Positions 6,531 through 13,398 of a stretch of 14,830 nucleotides of DNA are shown piece by piece (positions within the stretch are counted from its first letter, which is position 1; every line of letters begins with the position of its first letter). Location of the stretch: the NCBI GenBank assembly GCA_016180275.1, contig JACPBN010000082.1:1-14830 (forward strand). Reading direction: 5' to 3'. Both the position numbers and the translations under genes were made by a program. This DNA is from Candidatus Woesearchaeota archaeon. Its GTDB lineage: Archaea; Nanobdellota; Nanobdellia; Woesearchaeales; UBA10200. The notes below the pieces were generated by a model. That model worked only from the letters and a program-made list of their open reading frames with translations. It was not told the origin of the DNA and did no database searches.

Positions 6531-8486
6531 ATGCCAACCTCAAAGATATTTGTGACGTTTCCAGACGGAACCAAGAAAGAGTATGTCGCTGGAACTACTG
6601 CATTAGATGCAGCTAAAAGCATATCTGAAGGATTGGCAAAAGCTGTCTTAGTTGCAAAAGTAAACGCTAAATTAGTTGATCTTTCTTTTGAAATAAAGCA
6701 GGACTGCACACTTACTCTGCTAAAATACAATGAAAAGCAGCAGGATAAGGAAGCGCAGGATGTCTTCAGGCACAGCACAGCACATCTAATGGCAGCTGCT
6801 ATCAAGAGATTATTCCCAAATGCAAAATTCGGCGTTGGGCCTGTTGTTGAAGAAGGGTTCTATTATGACATAGATGTAAAATTGCACGAAACAGATATTG
6901 AAAAAATCGAGGCAGAGATGAAGAAATTAGTAGATGAAAAACACCCATTTGTGCGCAAAGAATACTCTAAAAAAGAGGCATTAAAAATGTTTTTGCACGA
7001 TGAACTGAAATCTGAGCTGATTAAAGAAAAGGGAGGAAATGGTGCATCTGGAAACCAAACTGATGATGAATCAAGCAGGGTTTCTGTTTATGAAGTAGAT
7101 GGCTTCCAGGATTTCTGCTTAGGGCCGCATGTGCCAAATACTTCTTTTATTAAAGCATTTAAAATCACAAAATTAGCAGGCGCATACTGGAAAGGAGATG
7201 TAAATAATGTCCAGCTTACAAGAATTTACGGCATTTCTTTTCCTGATAAAAAGATGCTTGATGCGCATTTAAAACTGTTAGAAGAAGCAGCTTCTAGAGA
7301 CCATAGAAAAATTGGGAAAGAATTAGATTTATTTTCATTCCATGAAGAATCTCCTGGTGCGGTGTTCTATCATCCAAAAGGCACAATTATTTTCAATGAA
7401 TTACAAAAGTTTGTCCGCGAAGAATATCTCCAACGCGGATTTAGCGAAGTTGTAACACCATTAGTTTATGACAAAAGCCTGTGGCTGACTTCTGGGCATT
7501 GGGAGCATTACAAAGAGCATATGTTTGTATTTAATGTGGATGGTAAAGAAGTTTCTTTGAAGCCGATGAACTGCCCAAGCCATTGCCTGATCTATAGGAC
7601 GCAAACCCGCAGTTACAGGGATTTGCCTATCAGGATAGCAGATTTTGCGCCGTTGCATAGAAATGAATTAAAAGGTGTTCTTGGAGGCATGACTCGAGTA
7701 AGAAAATTCAATCAGGATGATGCGCATATATTTTGCACAATTGACCAGCTTTCAGACGAGTTAAATGCATGCATGGATTTTGCAAATTTTGTGTATGGAA
7801 AAGTGTTTAAGATGGTGTATCACTTAGAGCTTTCCACAAAGCCAGAGAAATCACTTGGAACAGCAGAGCAATGGAACATTGCAGAAGATGCATTAAAGAA
7901 TGCACTTGAGAGTAATAAGATTGATTATAAGATTAATCCGGGCGATGGGGCATTCTATGGCCCAAAAATAGATTTGCATATTAAAGATGCTCTTGGAAGA
8001 AGCTGGCAGCTCTCGACAATTCAAGTTGATTTCCAGTTGCCGGGCAGATTTGGCTTAAGCTATGAAGGCGCAGACGGCCAAAAACATACTCCGTTAATGA
8101 TACATAGGGCAATTCTTGGAAGTCTGGATAGATTTATTGGGATATTGATTGAGCATTTTGCAGGCAAATTCCCTCTTTGGCTTTCTCCTGTCCAAGTTAG
8201 GGTGCTGACAGTTGCAGACAGGTTTGATAAGTATGCGTATGATGTTGCGAAACGGTATAAGGATGCAGGCTTGCGTGCCGAGGTAGATGACAGGACAGAA
8301 AGCATCGGCAAAAAAGTCAGGGAAGCACAGTTAGCTCAGGTTAATTATATTCTTGTTGTAGGTGAGCAGGAAGTCAAGAACGGGACTGTGACTGTCCGCA
8401 GGAGAGATAACATGATCGTTGGAGAGAAGAAAGCTGAGGAGTTCTTGGGTGAAGTGTTGGGGGAAGTCAGGGAGCGGAGAGTATAA
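6531..8486 (+). CDS. thrS: Threonyl-tRNA synthetase, bacterial type
   Basis: At 651 residues this is a full-length ThrRS, which charges tRNA-Thr with threonine. A TGS domain occupies about 1-65. The bacterial-type N2 editing domain follows, with HSTAH (81-85) and CLGPH (196-200) supplying the serine-clearing site. The catalytic core has zinc ligands C348 (MNCPSH), H399 (DDAHIF) and H525 (MIHRA). Motif 2 is around HRNE (376-379) and motif 3 around 522-542. The anticodon-binding domain runs from about 552 to the end. Many archaea instead use a D-aminoacyl-deacylase-like editing domain, so the N2 domain points to bacterial ancestry by transfer. Its last codons are duplicated at 9807-9947, beyond the MNT-HEPN pair. 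Confidence 0.97.
   Translation: MPTSKIFVTFPDGTKKEYVAGTTALDAAKSISEGLAKAVLVAKVNAKLVDLSFEIKQDCTLTLLKYNEKQQDKEAQDVFRHSTAHLMAAAIKRLFPNAKFGVGPVVEEGFYYDIDVKLHETDIEKIEAEMKKLVDEKHPFVRKEYSKKEALKMFLHDELKSELIKEKGGNGASGNQTDDESSRVSVYEVDGFQDFCLGPHVPNTSFIKAFKITKLAGAYWKGDVNNVQLTRIYGISFPDKKMLDAHLKLLEEAASRDHRKIGKELDLFSFHEESPGAVFYHPKGTIIFNELQKFVREEYLQRGFSEVVTPLVYDKSLWLTSGHWEHYKEHMFVFNVDGKEVSLKPMNCPSHCLIYRTQTRSYRDLPIRIADFAPLHRNELKGVLGGMTRVRKFNQDDAHIFCTIDQLSDELNACMDFANFVYGKVFKMVYHLELSTKPEKSLGTAEQWNIAEDALKNALESNKIDYKINPGDGAFYGPKIDLHIKDALGRSWQLSTIQVDFQLPGRFGLSYEGADGQKHTPLMIHRAILGSLDRFIGILIEHFAGKFPLWLSPVQVRVLTVADRFDKYAYDVAKRYKDAGLRAEVDDRTESIGKKVREAQLAQVNYILVVGEQEVKNGTVTVRRRDNMIVGEKKAEEFLGEVLGEVRERRV
8421..8453 (+). 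repeat. Direct repeat copy 1 (33-bp identical core in thrS 3' end)
   Basis: These 33 bases, encoding GEKKAEEFLGE near the ThrRS C-terminus, recur exactly at 9882-9914. Flanking codons differ between copies mostly at third positions, while the core has no differences. This is consistent with a recombination core or gene conversion. Confidence 0.9.
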
Positions 8487-8516
8487 CTTTGTCATTAATA
8501 TCTGATTATAGAAACA

Positions 8517-8567
8517 TTTATATATAACTTATCATTAGTATCAATTGATACTACTGTTAGTATCATT
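8517..8567 (+). promoter_or_regulatory. MNT-HEPN promoter with palindromic operator
   Basis: TTTATATATAAC (8517-8528) is a strong TATA box, predicting transcription from about 8547. That point is inside the perfect 18-bp palindrome TAGTATCAATTGATACTA (8536-8553). A further half-site TTAGTATCA follows at 8557-8565. A site placed on the transcription start suggests repression by blocking initiation. The winged-helix-like N-terminus of the MNT protein is the natural candidate binder, an inference. The leader before the ATG at 8580 is about 33 nt with no clear Shine-Dalgarno. Confidence 0.7.
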
Positions 8568-8579
8568 AAAATATTAAAA

Positions 8580-9188
8580 ATGTTAACAAGAACACAAGAA
8601 GAGATATTAGCATTTCTTTTGAATAACCAAGACGAACAGCTGAGCATTAGAGGGCTCGCTAAGAAGCTTGGCAAATCTTATACTTTAGTTTATAATAATA
8701 TTTTAGATTTACAAAAAAAAGAACTAATAACAAAGAGAACTGTAGAGCCTGCGAAAATTATAAGCTTAAATGAATTTGCCCCAAGTGAGATTTTAGTTAA
8801 TATAGAGCTTAAAAAAAAAGATGCCTTTTTGGAGAAACATATTTGGATAAGATTATTATTAGAAGACATATTAACTGGGAGTGATAACCTCTTTTTTATT
8901 ATTTTGGTATTTGGCAGTTATGCCAAAGGCACTCAAACACAAAATTCAGATTTAGACATTCTTCTGATTGTTCAAGATAAGAAGCAGCTGCCTCAAATAG
9001 AAAATGCTGTTAATAAGGCATATTCAAAGGTTAAAAAAAGCCTGCATATTATAGAAATTGATGATTTTAAAGAGATGATTTCCCAAGAAAAAGCATTAAA
9101 CATCGGGAATAGCGCAAGAAAAAACCATGTTATTTTATATGGGGCTGAGCAATATTATCTTTTGCTCAAGAAGGCATATTCAAGATGA
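8580..9188 (+). CDS. HTH-fused minimal nucleotidyltransferase (MNT)
   Basis: This 202-residue protein has an N-terminal winged-helix-like region (about 1-55: RTQEEILAFLL, LSIRGLAKKLGKS, then a recognition-helix-like YTLVYNNILDL). It is followed by a DNA polymerase beta-type nucleotidyltransferase core. The signature GSYAKG (112-117) and SDLDI (123-127) give the two metal-binding aspartates; a third acidic residue is plausibly in HIIEIDD (156-162). MNT partners of HEPN toxins act as antitoxins, in studied cases by adenylylating the HEPN protein. The fused HTH suggests it also represses its own promoter at the palindrome just upstream. It overlaps the HEPN gene by 4 bp (9185-9188). Confidence 0.85.
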   Translation: MLTRTQEEILAFLLNNQDEQLSIRGLAKKLGKSYTLVYNNILDLQKKELITKRTVEPAKIISLNEFAPSEILVNIELKKKDAFLEKHIWIRLLLEDILTGSDNLFFIILVFGSYAKGTQTQNSDLDILLIVQDKKQLPQIENAVNKAYSKVKKSLHIIEIDDFKEMISQEKALNIGNSARKNHVILYGAEQYYLLLKKAYSR

Positions 9189-9799
9189 AACAAGAAGATT
9201 TGATCAAAAAGAAGCTGGAAACTGCAGAAAAAAGAATATTGGAGCTTGTTAACAGCAGGGACCTTAAGAAGCTTTCAGACACAGAAAGATATTTGATAAG
9301 CAGATTTTATGAAGAAAAAAGCCTTAACAGATTAGAAACTGCAAGGATTATTTATAATGCATCAAAGAATCCGGCTAAAAAAGGCTATAAGGATTATGCT
9401 GAAACAGTAGCTGCCTCATATTATTCGATGTATTATATTATGCATGCTTACTTAGCATTGAAGTATAAGGCTAAGCTTAGAGAAGGGATAAGAGGAGTCC
9501 ATATAATCACTGAATATATCATATTATATTATCTAGTCAGGACTAAAAAATTAGCCCAATATCTGTATGAAGAATACCTAAAAACATTTGAGACAACTGC
9601 ACAAATACAAAAGCTAAGTATAGATGATTTCCATCCAAAAGCATACGCCTATGCTGAAAAATATGATAAAAGCAGAGCAGCTAGAGAGACATTTACTTAC
9701 AACATTACTGCTAGTATAGAAGAATATCATGCTAAAAACGCAATAGCTGCATCAGAGGAGTTTATCAATACAATCAGGCAGCTGATGCTGGTTAAGTGA
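9185..9799 (+). CDS. HEPN-like helical protein, probable toxin partner of MNT
   Basis: This 204-residue, mostly helical protein has the HEPN-type motif AETVAASYYSMYYIMHAYLA (72-91), like the 'SRAYYAMFHAARALL' helix of HEPN proteins. It is coupled to an MNT gene by a 4-bp overlap. HEPN toxins are RNases that use an Rx4-6H motif in a later helix. I do not see a clear copy at that place: R99-x6-H106 fits the spacing but sits in the loop after the second helix, and the C-terminal SRAARETFTYN (163-173) has no histidine. The protein may be a variant or have lost RNase activity. It is longer than the usual 110-140 residue HEPN domain, with about 60 extra residues at the N-terminus. Confidence 0.72.
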   Translation: MKQEDLIKKKLETAEKRILELVNSRDLKKLSDTERYLISRFYEEKSLNRLETARIIYNASKNPAKKGYKDYAETVAASYYSMYYIMHAYLALKYKAKLREGIRGVHIITEYIILYYLVRTKKLAQYLYEEYLKTFETTAQIQKLSIDDFHPKAYAYAEKYDKSRAARETFTYNITASIEEYHAKNAIAASEEFINTIRQLMLVK

Positions 9800-9806
9800 A
9801 GTTGAT

Positions 9807-9947
9807 ACTTTATCAGTTGTGCGCAATCAGGAAGTGTATCTTAATAGTGTAACTGTCAGAAGAAGAGATAACACGATTGTCGGAGAGAAGAAAGCTGAGG
9901 AGTTCTTGGGTGAAATGTCGGAAGAAGCCATGGAGAAGAGAGTGTGA
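9807..9947 (+). pseudogene. Displaced second copy of the thrS 3' end
   Basis: From about ACT at 9807 to TGA at 9945-9947 one frame reads a close copy of the ThrRS C-terminus, including QEV, VTVRRRDN, IVGEKKAEEFLGE and a final KRV. It aligns with the intact gene at about 8344-8486, with a one-codon insertion (YL for K). It stays open and stops at the equivalent place. It has no start codon, and upstream of 9807 the match disappears apart from GAAGTTGAT, which may echo the GAGGTAGAT of thrS. It follows the HEPN stop by 7 bp. It is either the original thrS tail pushed downstream by an insertion or the end of a lost thrS paralogue. Confidence 0.88.
9882..9914 (+). repeat. Direct repeat copy 2 (33-bp identical core)
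   Basis: Exact copy of 8421-8453. The pair of repeats encloses the MNT-HEPN operon with a centre-to-centre distance of 1461 bp. Confidence 0.9.
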
Positions 9948-10019
9948 TTATTCTTTTTATCTTTTAATCAATCATTGTTTAATTAATACCTTTTTTAATG
10001 GATTCTATTTTTATACTTA

Positions 10020-10060
10020 ACTACTAAAAGGTAGTATTAAAAACGAAATATTTAAATAGG
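10020..10060 (+). promoter_or_regulatory. Promoter of the amidotransferase-like gene, with inverted repeat
   Basis: ATATTTAAATAGG (10048-10060) is a typical TATA box about 34 bp before the ATG at 10088. Upstream, ACTAC (10020-10024) and GTAGT (10031-10035) form a short inverted repeat that could be an operator. I see no gene in the rest of 9948-10087. Confidence 0.5.
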
Positions 10061-10087
10061 TTAAACATATTCCTTATTCTGAAAAAA

Positions 10088-11107
10088 ATGAATCCTGCTA
10101 TCTATCTTACCTCAAAACACTTAGAACCACGTAAAGATTTTGCATCATATGGTACATTAGATTATGTTGTGCATGAAAGACTTACTGATATAAGAAAAAT
10201 AGATAAAAGAGGTAGAAAGGTTAAAATCCTTTTAGTTAATATGTTTGATGCTGAAGAAGATGGACAAGAATATGCAACTAGAGCGCATATGATGCTTCAA
10301 ATGGTTACAGGTCAATCACCTGATTTCCCAAGTTATCATACAGTTAGTCGAGGTGATGAAGCCGGTTATGATATGATTGCATTTACTGGTAAATTGCGGT
10401 CATTTTCTGAATATATGGCAGCAGGTACATTTACCAAAAATTTTGGTGTTTTAGTAGATATCATTCGTCATACAAGAATTCCTGTACTTGGTCTATGTGC
10501 GGGCCACCAATTATATGGAATTACATTTACAACTGAAAATGTTATAAGATACATTGAACCAACTTTTCCTACAACTAGGTCAAGATTAAGAGTATCTGGA
10601 TTAAAGAAAATAATGAAAATCAGGACATCAAATCATCCATTATTTGATGGATTTGAAAAAACTGATCAAGGTTTGCACTATAATCATGAGCAATGGCTAG
10701 AATTGAACTTTGATACGAAGAACTTTGAAGCAGACTATACCGGAAAAGAGGGTAATCCAGAATGCACAACACCTGATCCATCTAAAGAAACAAGCGGCAC
10801 AAAACAAAATCCTAGTATAAAAATACTCTCATGGCATCAATTTCCTAGAGACAATTTATCAACTTCAGCAGAAGAAGATTTGCCTGATACAAGTATGATA
10901 ATACCAACAGTTTTAGAACATGCAGATGTTAATGATTTAGGAAAACACGTTTTAACTTTCCAGTGTCATCCTGAGTGGTTGGATAGAGACCCAATAGAGC
11001 AAGAGAATCATACTGGAGGACTCACTTTATTAGTCAATGCGCTATTTTTATTGAGCAATCCTGATTTATACTTCGCTGAAAAAAGAAAATTATATCTGCC
11101 TGTATAA
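10088..11107 (+). CDS. Class I glutamine-amidotransferase-like protein
   Basis: This 339-residue protein has a flavodoxin-like core with the class I amidotransferase triad: a nucleophile elbow GLCAGHQ (C137) and FQCHPEW (H294, E296). Such domains release ammonia from glutamine or hydrolyse related gamma-glutamyl or peptide bonds. The core starts near residue 45 after a polar N-terminal stretch. Between about 200 and 290 there is a long polar insert (ADYTGKEGNPE to EDLPDTS) absent from compact GATase domains. No synthetase subunit is fused or adjacent, so it may be a stand-alone hydrolase rather than an ammonia donor. It is convergent with the Lrp-type regulator. The specific reaction is unknown. 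Confidence 0.72.
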   Translation: MNPAIYLTSKHLEPRKDFASYGTLDYVVHERLTDIRKIDKRGRKVKILLVNMFDAEEDGQEYATRAHMMLQMVTGQSPDFPSYHTVSRGDEAGYDMIAFTGKLRSFSEYMAAGTFTKNFGVLVDIIRHTRIPVLGLCAGHQLYGITFTTENVIRYIEPTFPTTRSRLRVSGLKKIMKIRTSNHPLFDGFEKTDQGLHYNHEQWLELNFDTKNFEADYTGKEGNPECTTPDPSKETSGTKQNPSIKILSWHQFPRDNLSTSAEEDLPDTSMIIPTVLEHADVNDLGKHVLTFQCHPEWLDRDPIEQENHTGGLTLLVNALFLLSNPDLYFAEKRKLYLPV

Positions 11108-11138
11108 TCTAATCTAACAAATTATTAAAATATATTAT

Positions 11139-11155
11139 AACTATAAATTATAGTT
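11139..11155. terminator. Inverted repeat between convergent genes
   Basis: AACTATAAATTATAGTT is a 17-bp inverted repeat (8-bp arms around one base) between the amidotransferase-like stop and the regulator's TAA, which it overlaps. It is followed by GTATTTTCTC. It could end transcription from both sides, though its AT-only stem is weak. Confidence 0.35.
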
Positions 11156-12131
11156 GTATTTTCTCTCCAGGCGGATGCGCCTTGTATCTTATGCCGCTTT
11201 CTTTTGTTATTATAACTGTCTCAAAATTTCTGACGAAATCAAATTTATTTCTTATTTCGTTCATAATCTCATTAAATTGATGGACGTTCTCAACTTCACA
11301 TTCAATTTCAAAATCCCATCTTGCTATGCATTGGATTATTGCAGTAATATTAGGGTGCATTTTGCAGTATGAAATTAATTGCTTTTCTTTCTCTTCTGTC
11401 TTTTGATATAAGTAAACAAATGCCTTGCAAAATTCCATGCCTAATTTCTTTAGATTAATATCAATCCTATATGCGTTAATAATTCCTCTTTTCTCAAGCT
11501 CTTTTATTCTGTATTGGATTGCATTTGCTGTTAAGTTACATTTTTTTGCTATATCTACTAGGGGTATTCTTGAGTTCTTAGCCAGCTCCAAAAGAATTTT
11601 ATAATCAATACTGTCTAATTTAGCTAAGAATTTTTCTCCTCCAACTATTGTTTTTACTCCAGTTCTTGATTCTGGCAATAACCATTTCTTATTATATATG
11701 TGCAAGGCAATGTTAAATACAATTTCCTTTGAAATAAGGTTTTTTGAGAACTTATCAAGCAGTTTTGTTAAAACTAGGTTATAATCTATTGTATTTCTTA
11801 CCTCTACTCCGCAAATCATGTCCCATGGTCCAGAACAATTTGCAACCCATGTGGCAAATGGCTTGTCCTTAAAAAAATCATAAACTTCCTTTTCAATTTC
11901 ATGGGTAAAACTTTGGAATTTAAGATGCGCTTTTACAACTTGGTAATCAAGCTTGCCAGAATTAAACTCGGTAAAAAATCTTGTGATTATGCCATCATCT
12001 ACTAAATTTTTAATTCTATAAGCAACAACTTCCTTGGACAGCTTTACTTTCTTTGCTATCTCAGAATAGCTCTGCCTAGAGTTAGAAGAGAGTTCAAATA
12101 AAATTTTTTTATCTTTAGCATCAAGCTCCAT
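11148..12131 (-). CDS. Tandem Lrp/AsnC-family regulator (HTH-RAM-HTH-RAM)
   Basis: This 327-residue protein is about twice the length of a normal Lrp/AsnC protein and contains two units. Unit one has an HTH at about 1-55 (LDAKDKKILFELSSNSRQSYSEIAKKVKLS) and a RAM-like domain to about 145. Unit two begins near residue 171 with LDSIDYKILLELAKNSRIPL and ANAIQYRIKELEKRGII, followed by a second ligand-binding-like region. The RAM fold normally binds amino acids or similar effectors and drives oligomerisation; here one chain could form the usual dimer by itself. It has its own TATA box (about 12152-12166, minus strand). The ligand and targets are not evident; flanking genes and its own promoter are possible targets. 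Confidence 0.85.
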   Translation of the reverse strand: MELDAKDKKILFELSSNSRQSYSEIAKKVKLSKEVVAYRIKNLVDDGIITRFFTEFNSGKLDYQVVKAHLKFQSFTHEIEKEVYDFFKDKPFATWVANCSGPWDMICGVEVRNTIDYNLVLTKLLDKFSKNLISKEIVFNIALHIYNKKWLLPESRTGVKTIVGGEKFLAKLDSIDYKILLELAKNSRIPLVDIAKKCNLTANAIQYRIKELEKRGIINAYRIDINLKKLGMEFCKAFVYLYQKTEEKEKQLISYCKMHPNITAIIQCIARWDFEIECEVENVHQFNEIMNEIRNKFDFVRNFETVIITKESGIRYKAHPPGEKIQL

Positions 12132-12151
12132 ATTTTAGCATAAAGTAAAAG

Positions 12152-12166
12152 GATTATATAAATATT
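12152..12166 (-). promoter_or_regulatory. TATA box for the double Lrp regulator
   Basis: On the minus strand AATATTTATATAATC is centred about 28 bp before the ATG at 12131. Confidence 0.5.
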
Positions 12167-12228
12167 TATGTTTTGAGAGAAAAAATAAATGAATTATTTC
12201 TGGCTAGATATAACTGTGTGCATCCAGA

Positions 12229-13299
12229 TTAATCTTTGTTTTCAGGCTTTCTAAGGAGCATAGCTATCCAGTAAGGCTTAACAACTGAATCTAACAAAGT
12301 AGCTTGTGCAGGTGTCAACTGTCCTTGTCCTGTTGTTCTATTATAACCCTCTTTATTTTTACCCTTGTAATCAAAAGCATTAATTAATGAAGAATTGTTT
12401 GTATATGTTGCAATGTCAAAAGAAATTAGCCTATTCTCAAAATCTGTCATCTCTACTATTTCAAGGCCGCATTCTCTAGTCCACTCAACTATTTCCTTTA
12501 AGCTTAAGTGGTGCTCATGCACATGTAAAAATTCATCTACAATTTCTGCGTCCTCAATCTTTTTTAGCTTAGGATCTAAATGAGGTCTGCATAAAGTAGG
12601 GTCATAACCTTCAGGCTTTGACATATAACCTCTTATCCATACAATTTTCCCTTCTAAAGGCATACTATCAGTCGCAGCTTTAATTTTTTCTATTTGCCCT
12701 CTTCTTCCAGCATTGCCTGTCTCACCATATACTCCTATTCTCATATATCCGCCTGCATTTAGAAGAGTCTTTGCAAGTGTTGAAAATACTTTATAAGGGT
12801 CTGTAGTGTGATGTATAACTCCCCACGCTTGGATAAAGTCAAAACCTTTATCCTCTGGTGTTAAAACAACTCTGGAAGCTCTACTTGCAGGATCAGTCTT
12901 ACCTTTTTCTTGTTCGTCTGCATAAACTCTATCTAAATTTACTAAATTCATTTCATGAAACTGCATTCGCTGTAAATGCTCTTGTCCTGCTTCATTTTGA
13001 TGCTTCCTAACATGATTTCTTCCTACGTCAAGAGAATTATTGCTAAAATCAAATACTATATATTCTGGGCCTGGACCTATTACTTCTGCAACATCTGTAA
13101 AAAAAACACCTGTGCCTCCTCCAGCATCTAATAGTCTTTTGCCTTTAGCTTTTCGCTTATCTCCTCCAAAAACCCTATCTAGAATATATTGTCCTTGTGA
13201 TACATAAAATCCTCTTCTGGCTTCAGGAGGAAAAGGGTGCCTCATGTACAATGCTCTTACACGGTCTCCTAAATCAGGATCAAATGTCACAGTTTTCAT
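12229..13299 (-). CDS. Class I SAM-dependent methyltransferase
   Basis: This 356-residue protein has motif I, LLDAGGGTG (56-64), that binds the methionine part of S-adenosylmethionine. An acidic motif II (VFDFS, D84) would hold the ribose, and WGVIHHTTDP (159-168) is the motif IV-type loop common in small-molecule and metabolite methyltransferases. It opens with YMRHPFPPEARRG (18-30), a substrate-side cap. Residues 245-356 form an extra C-terminal region rich in histidine near HVHEHH. The substrate is unknown. It is followed upstream by a second methyltransferase-like gene on the same strand, 99 bp away, but each has its own TATA box, so they are probably separate transcripts. Confidence 0.85.
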   Translation of the reverse strand: MKTVTFDPDLGDRVRALYMRHPFPPEARRGFYVSQGQYILDRVFGGDKRKAKGKRLLDAGGGTGVFFTDVAEVIGPGPEYIVFDFSNNSLDVGRNHVRKHQNEAGQEHLQRMQFHEMNLVNLDRVYADEQEKGKTDPASRASRVVLTPEDKGFDFIQAWGVIHHTTDPYKVFSTLAKTLLNAGGYMRIGVYGETGNAGRRGQIEKIKAATDSMPLEGKIVWIRGYMSKPEGYDPTLCRPHLDPKLKKIEDAEIVDEFLHVHEHHLSLKEIVEWTRECGLEIVEMTDFENRLISFDIATYTNNSSLINAFDYKGKNKEGYNRTTGQGQLTPAQATLLDSVVKPYWIAMLLRKPENKD

Positions 13300-13321
13300 C
13301 GTAATTTTGCAGTAATGACAC

Positions 13322-13338
13322 TTTATATTTAAATATTG
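13322..13338 (-). promoter_or_regulatory. TATA box for the 12229-13299 methyltransferase
   Basis: On the minus strand AATATTTAAATATAAAG is centred about 31 bp before the ATG at 13299. Confidence 0.5.
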
Positions 13339-13398
13339 CGGATTTTATTGAGATTTTCGCTATTTTTAGCAGGGATCTATGCATTAAATTTTAGAGGA

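Noticed and set aside
9807..9947. The thrS tail copy as a functional small gene
   Set aside because: There is no start codon at its beginning and no promoter; the frame is simply inherited from thrS.
10088..11107. Amidotransferase-like gene as guaA, carA, pyrG or metA
   Set aside because: No synthetase domain is fused or adjacent, and the length, insert and N-terminus do not fit those enzymes.
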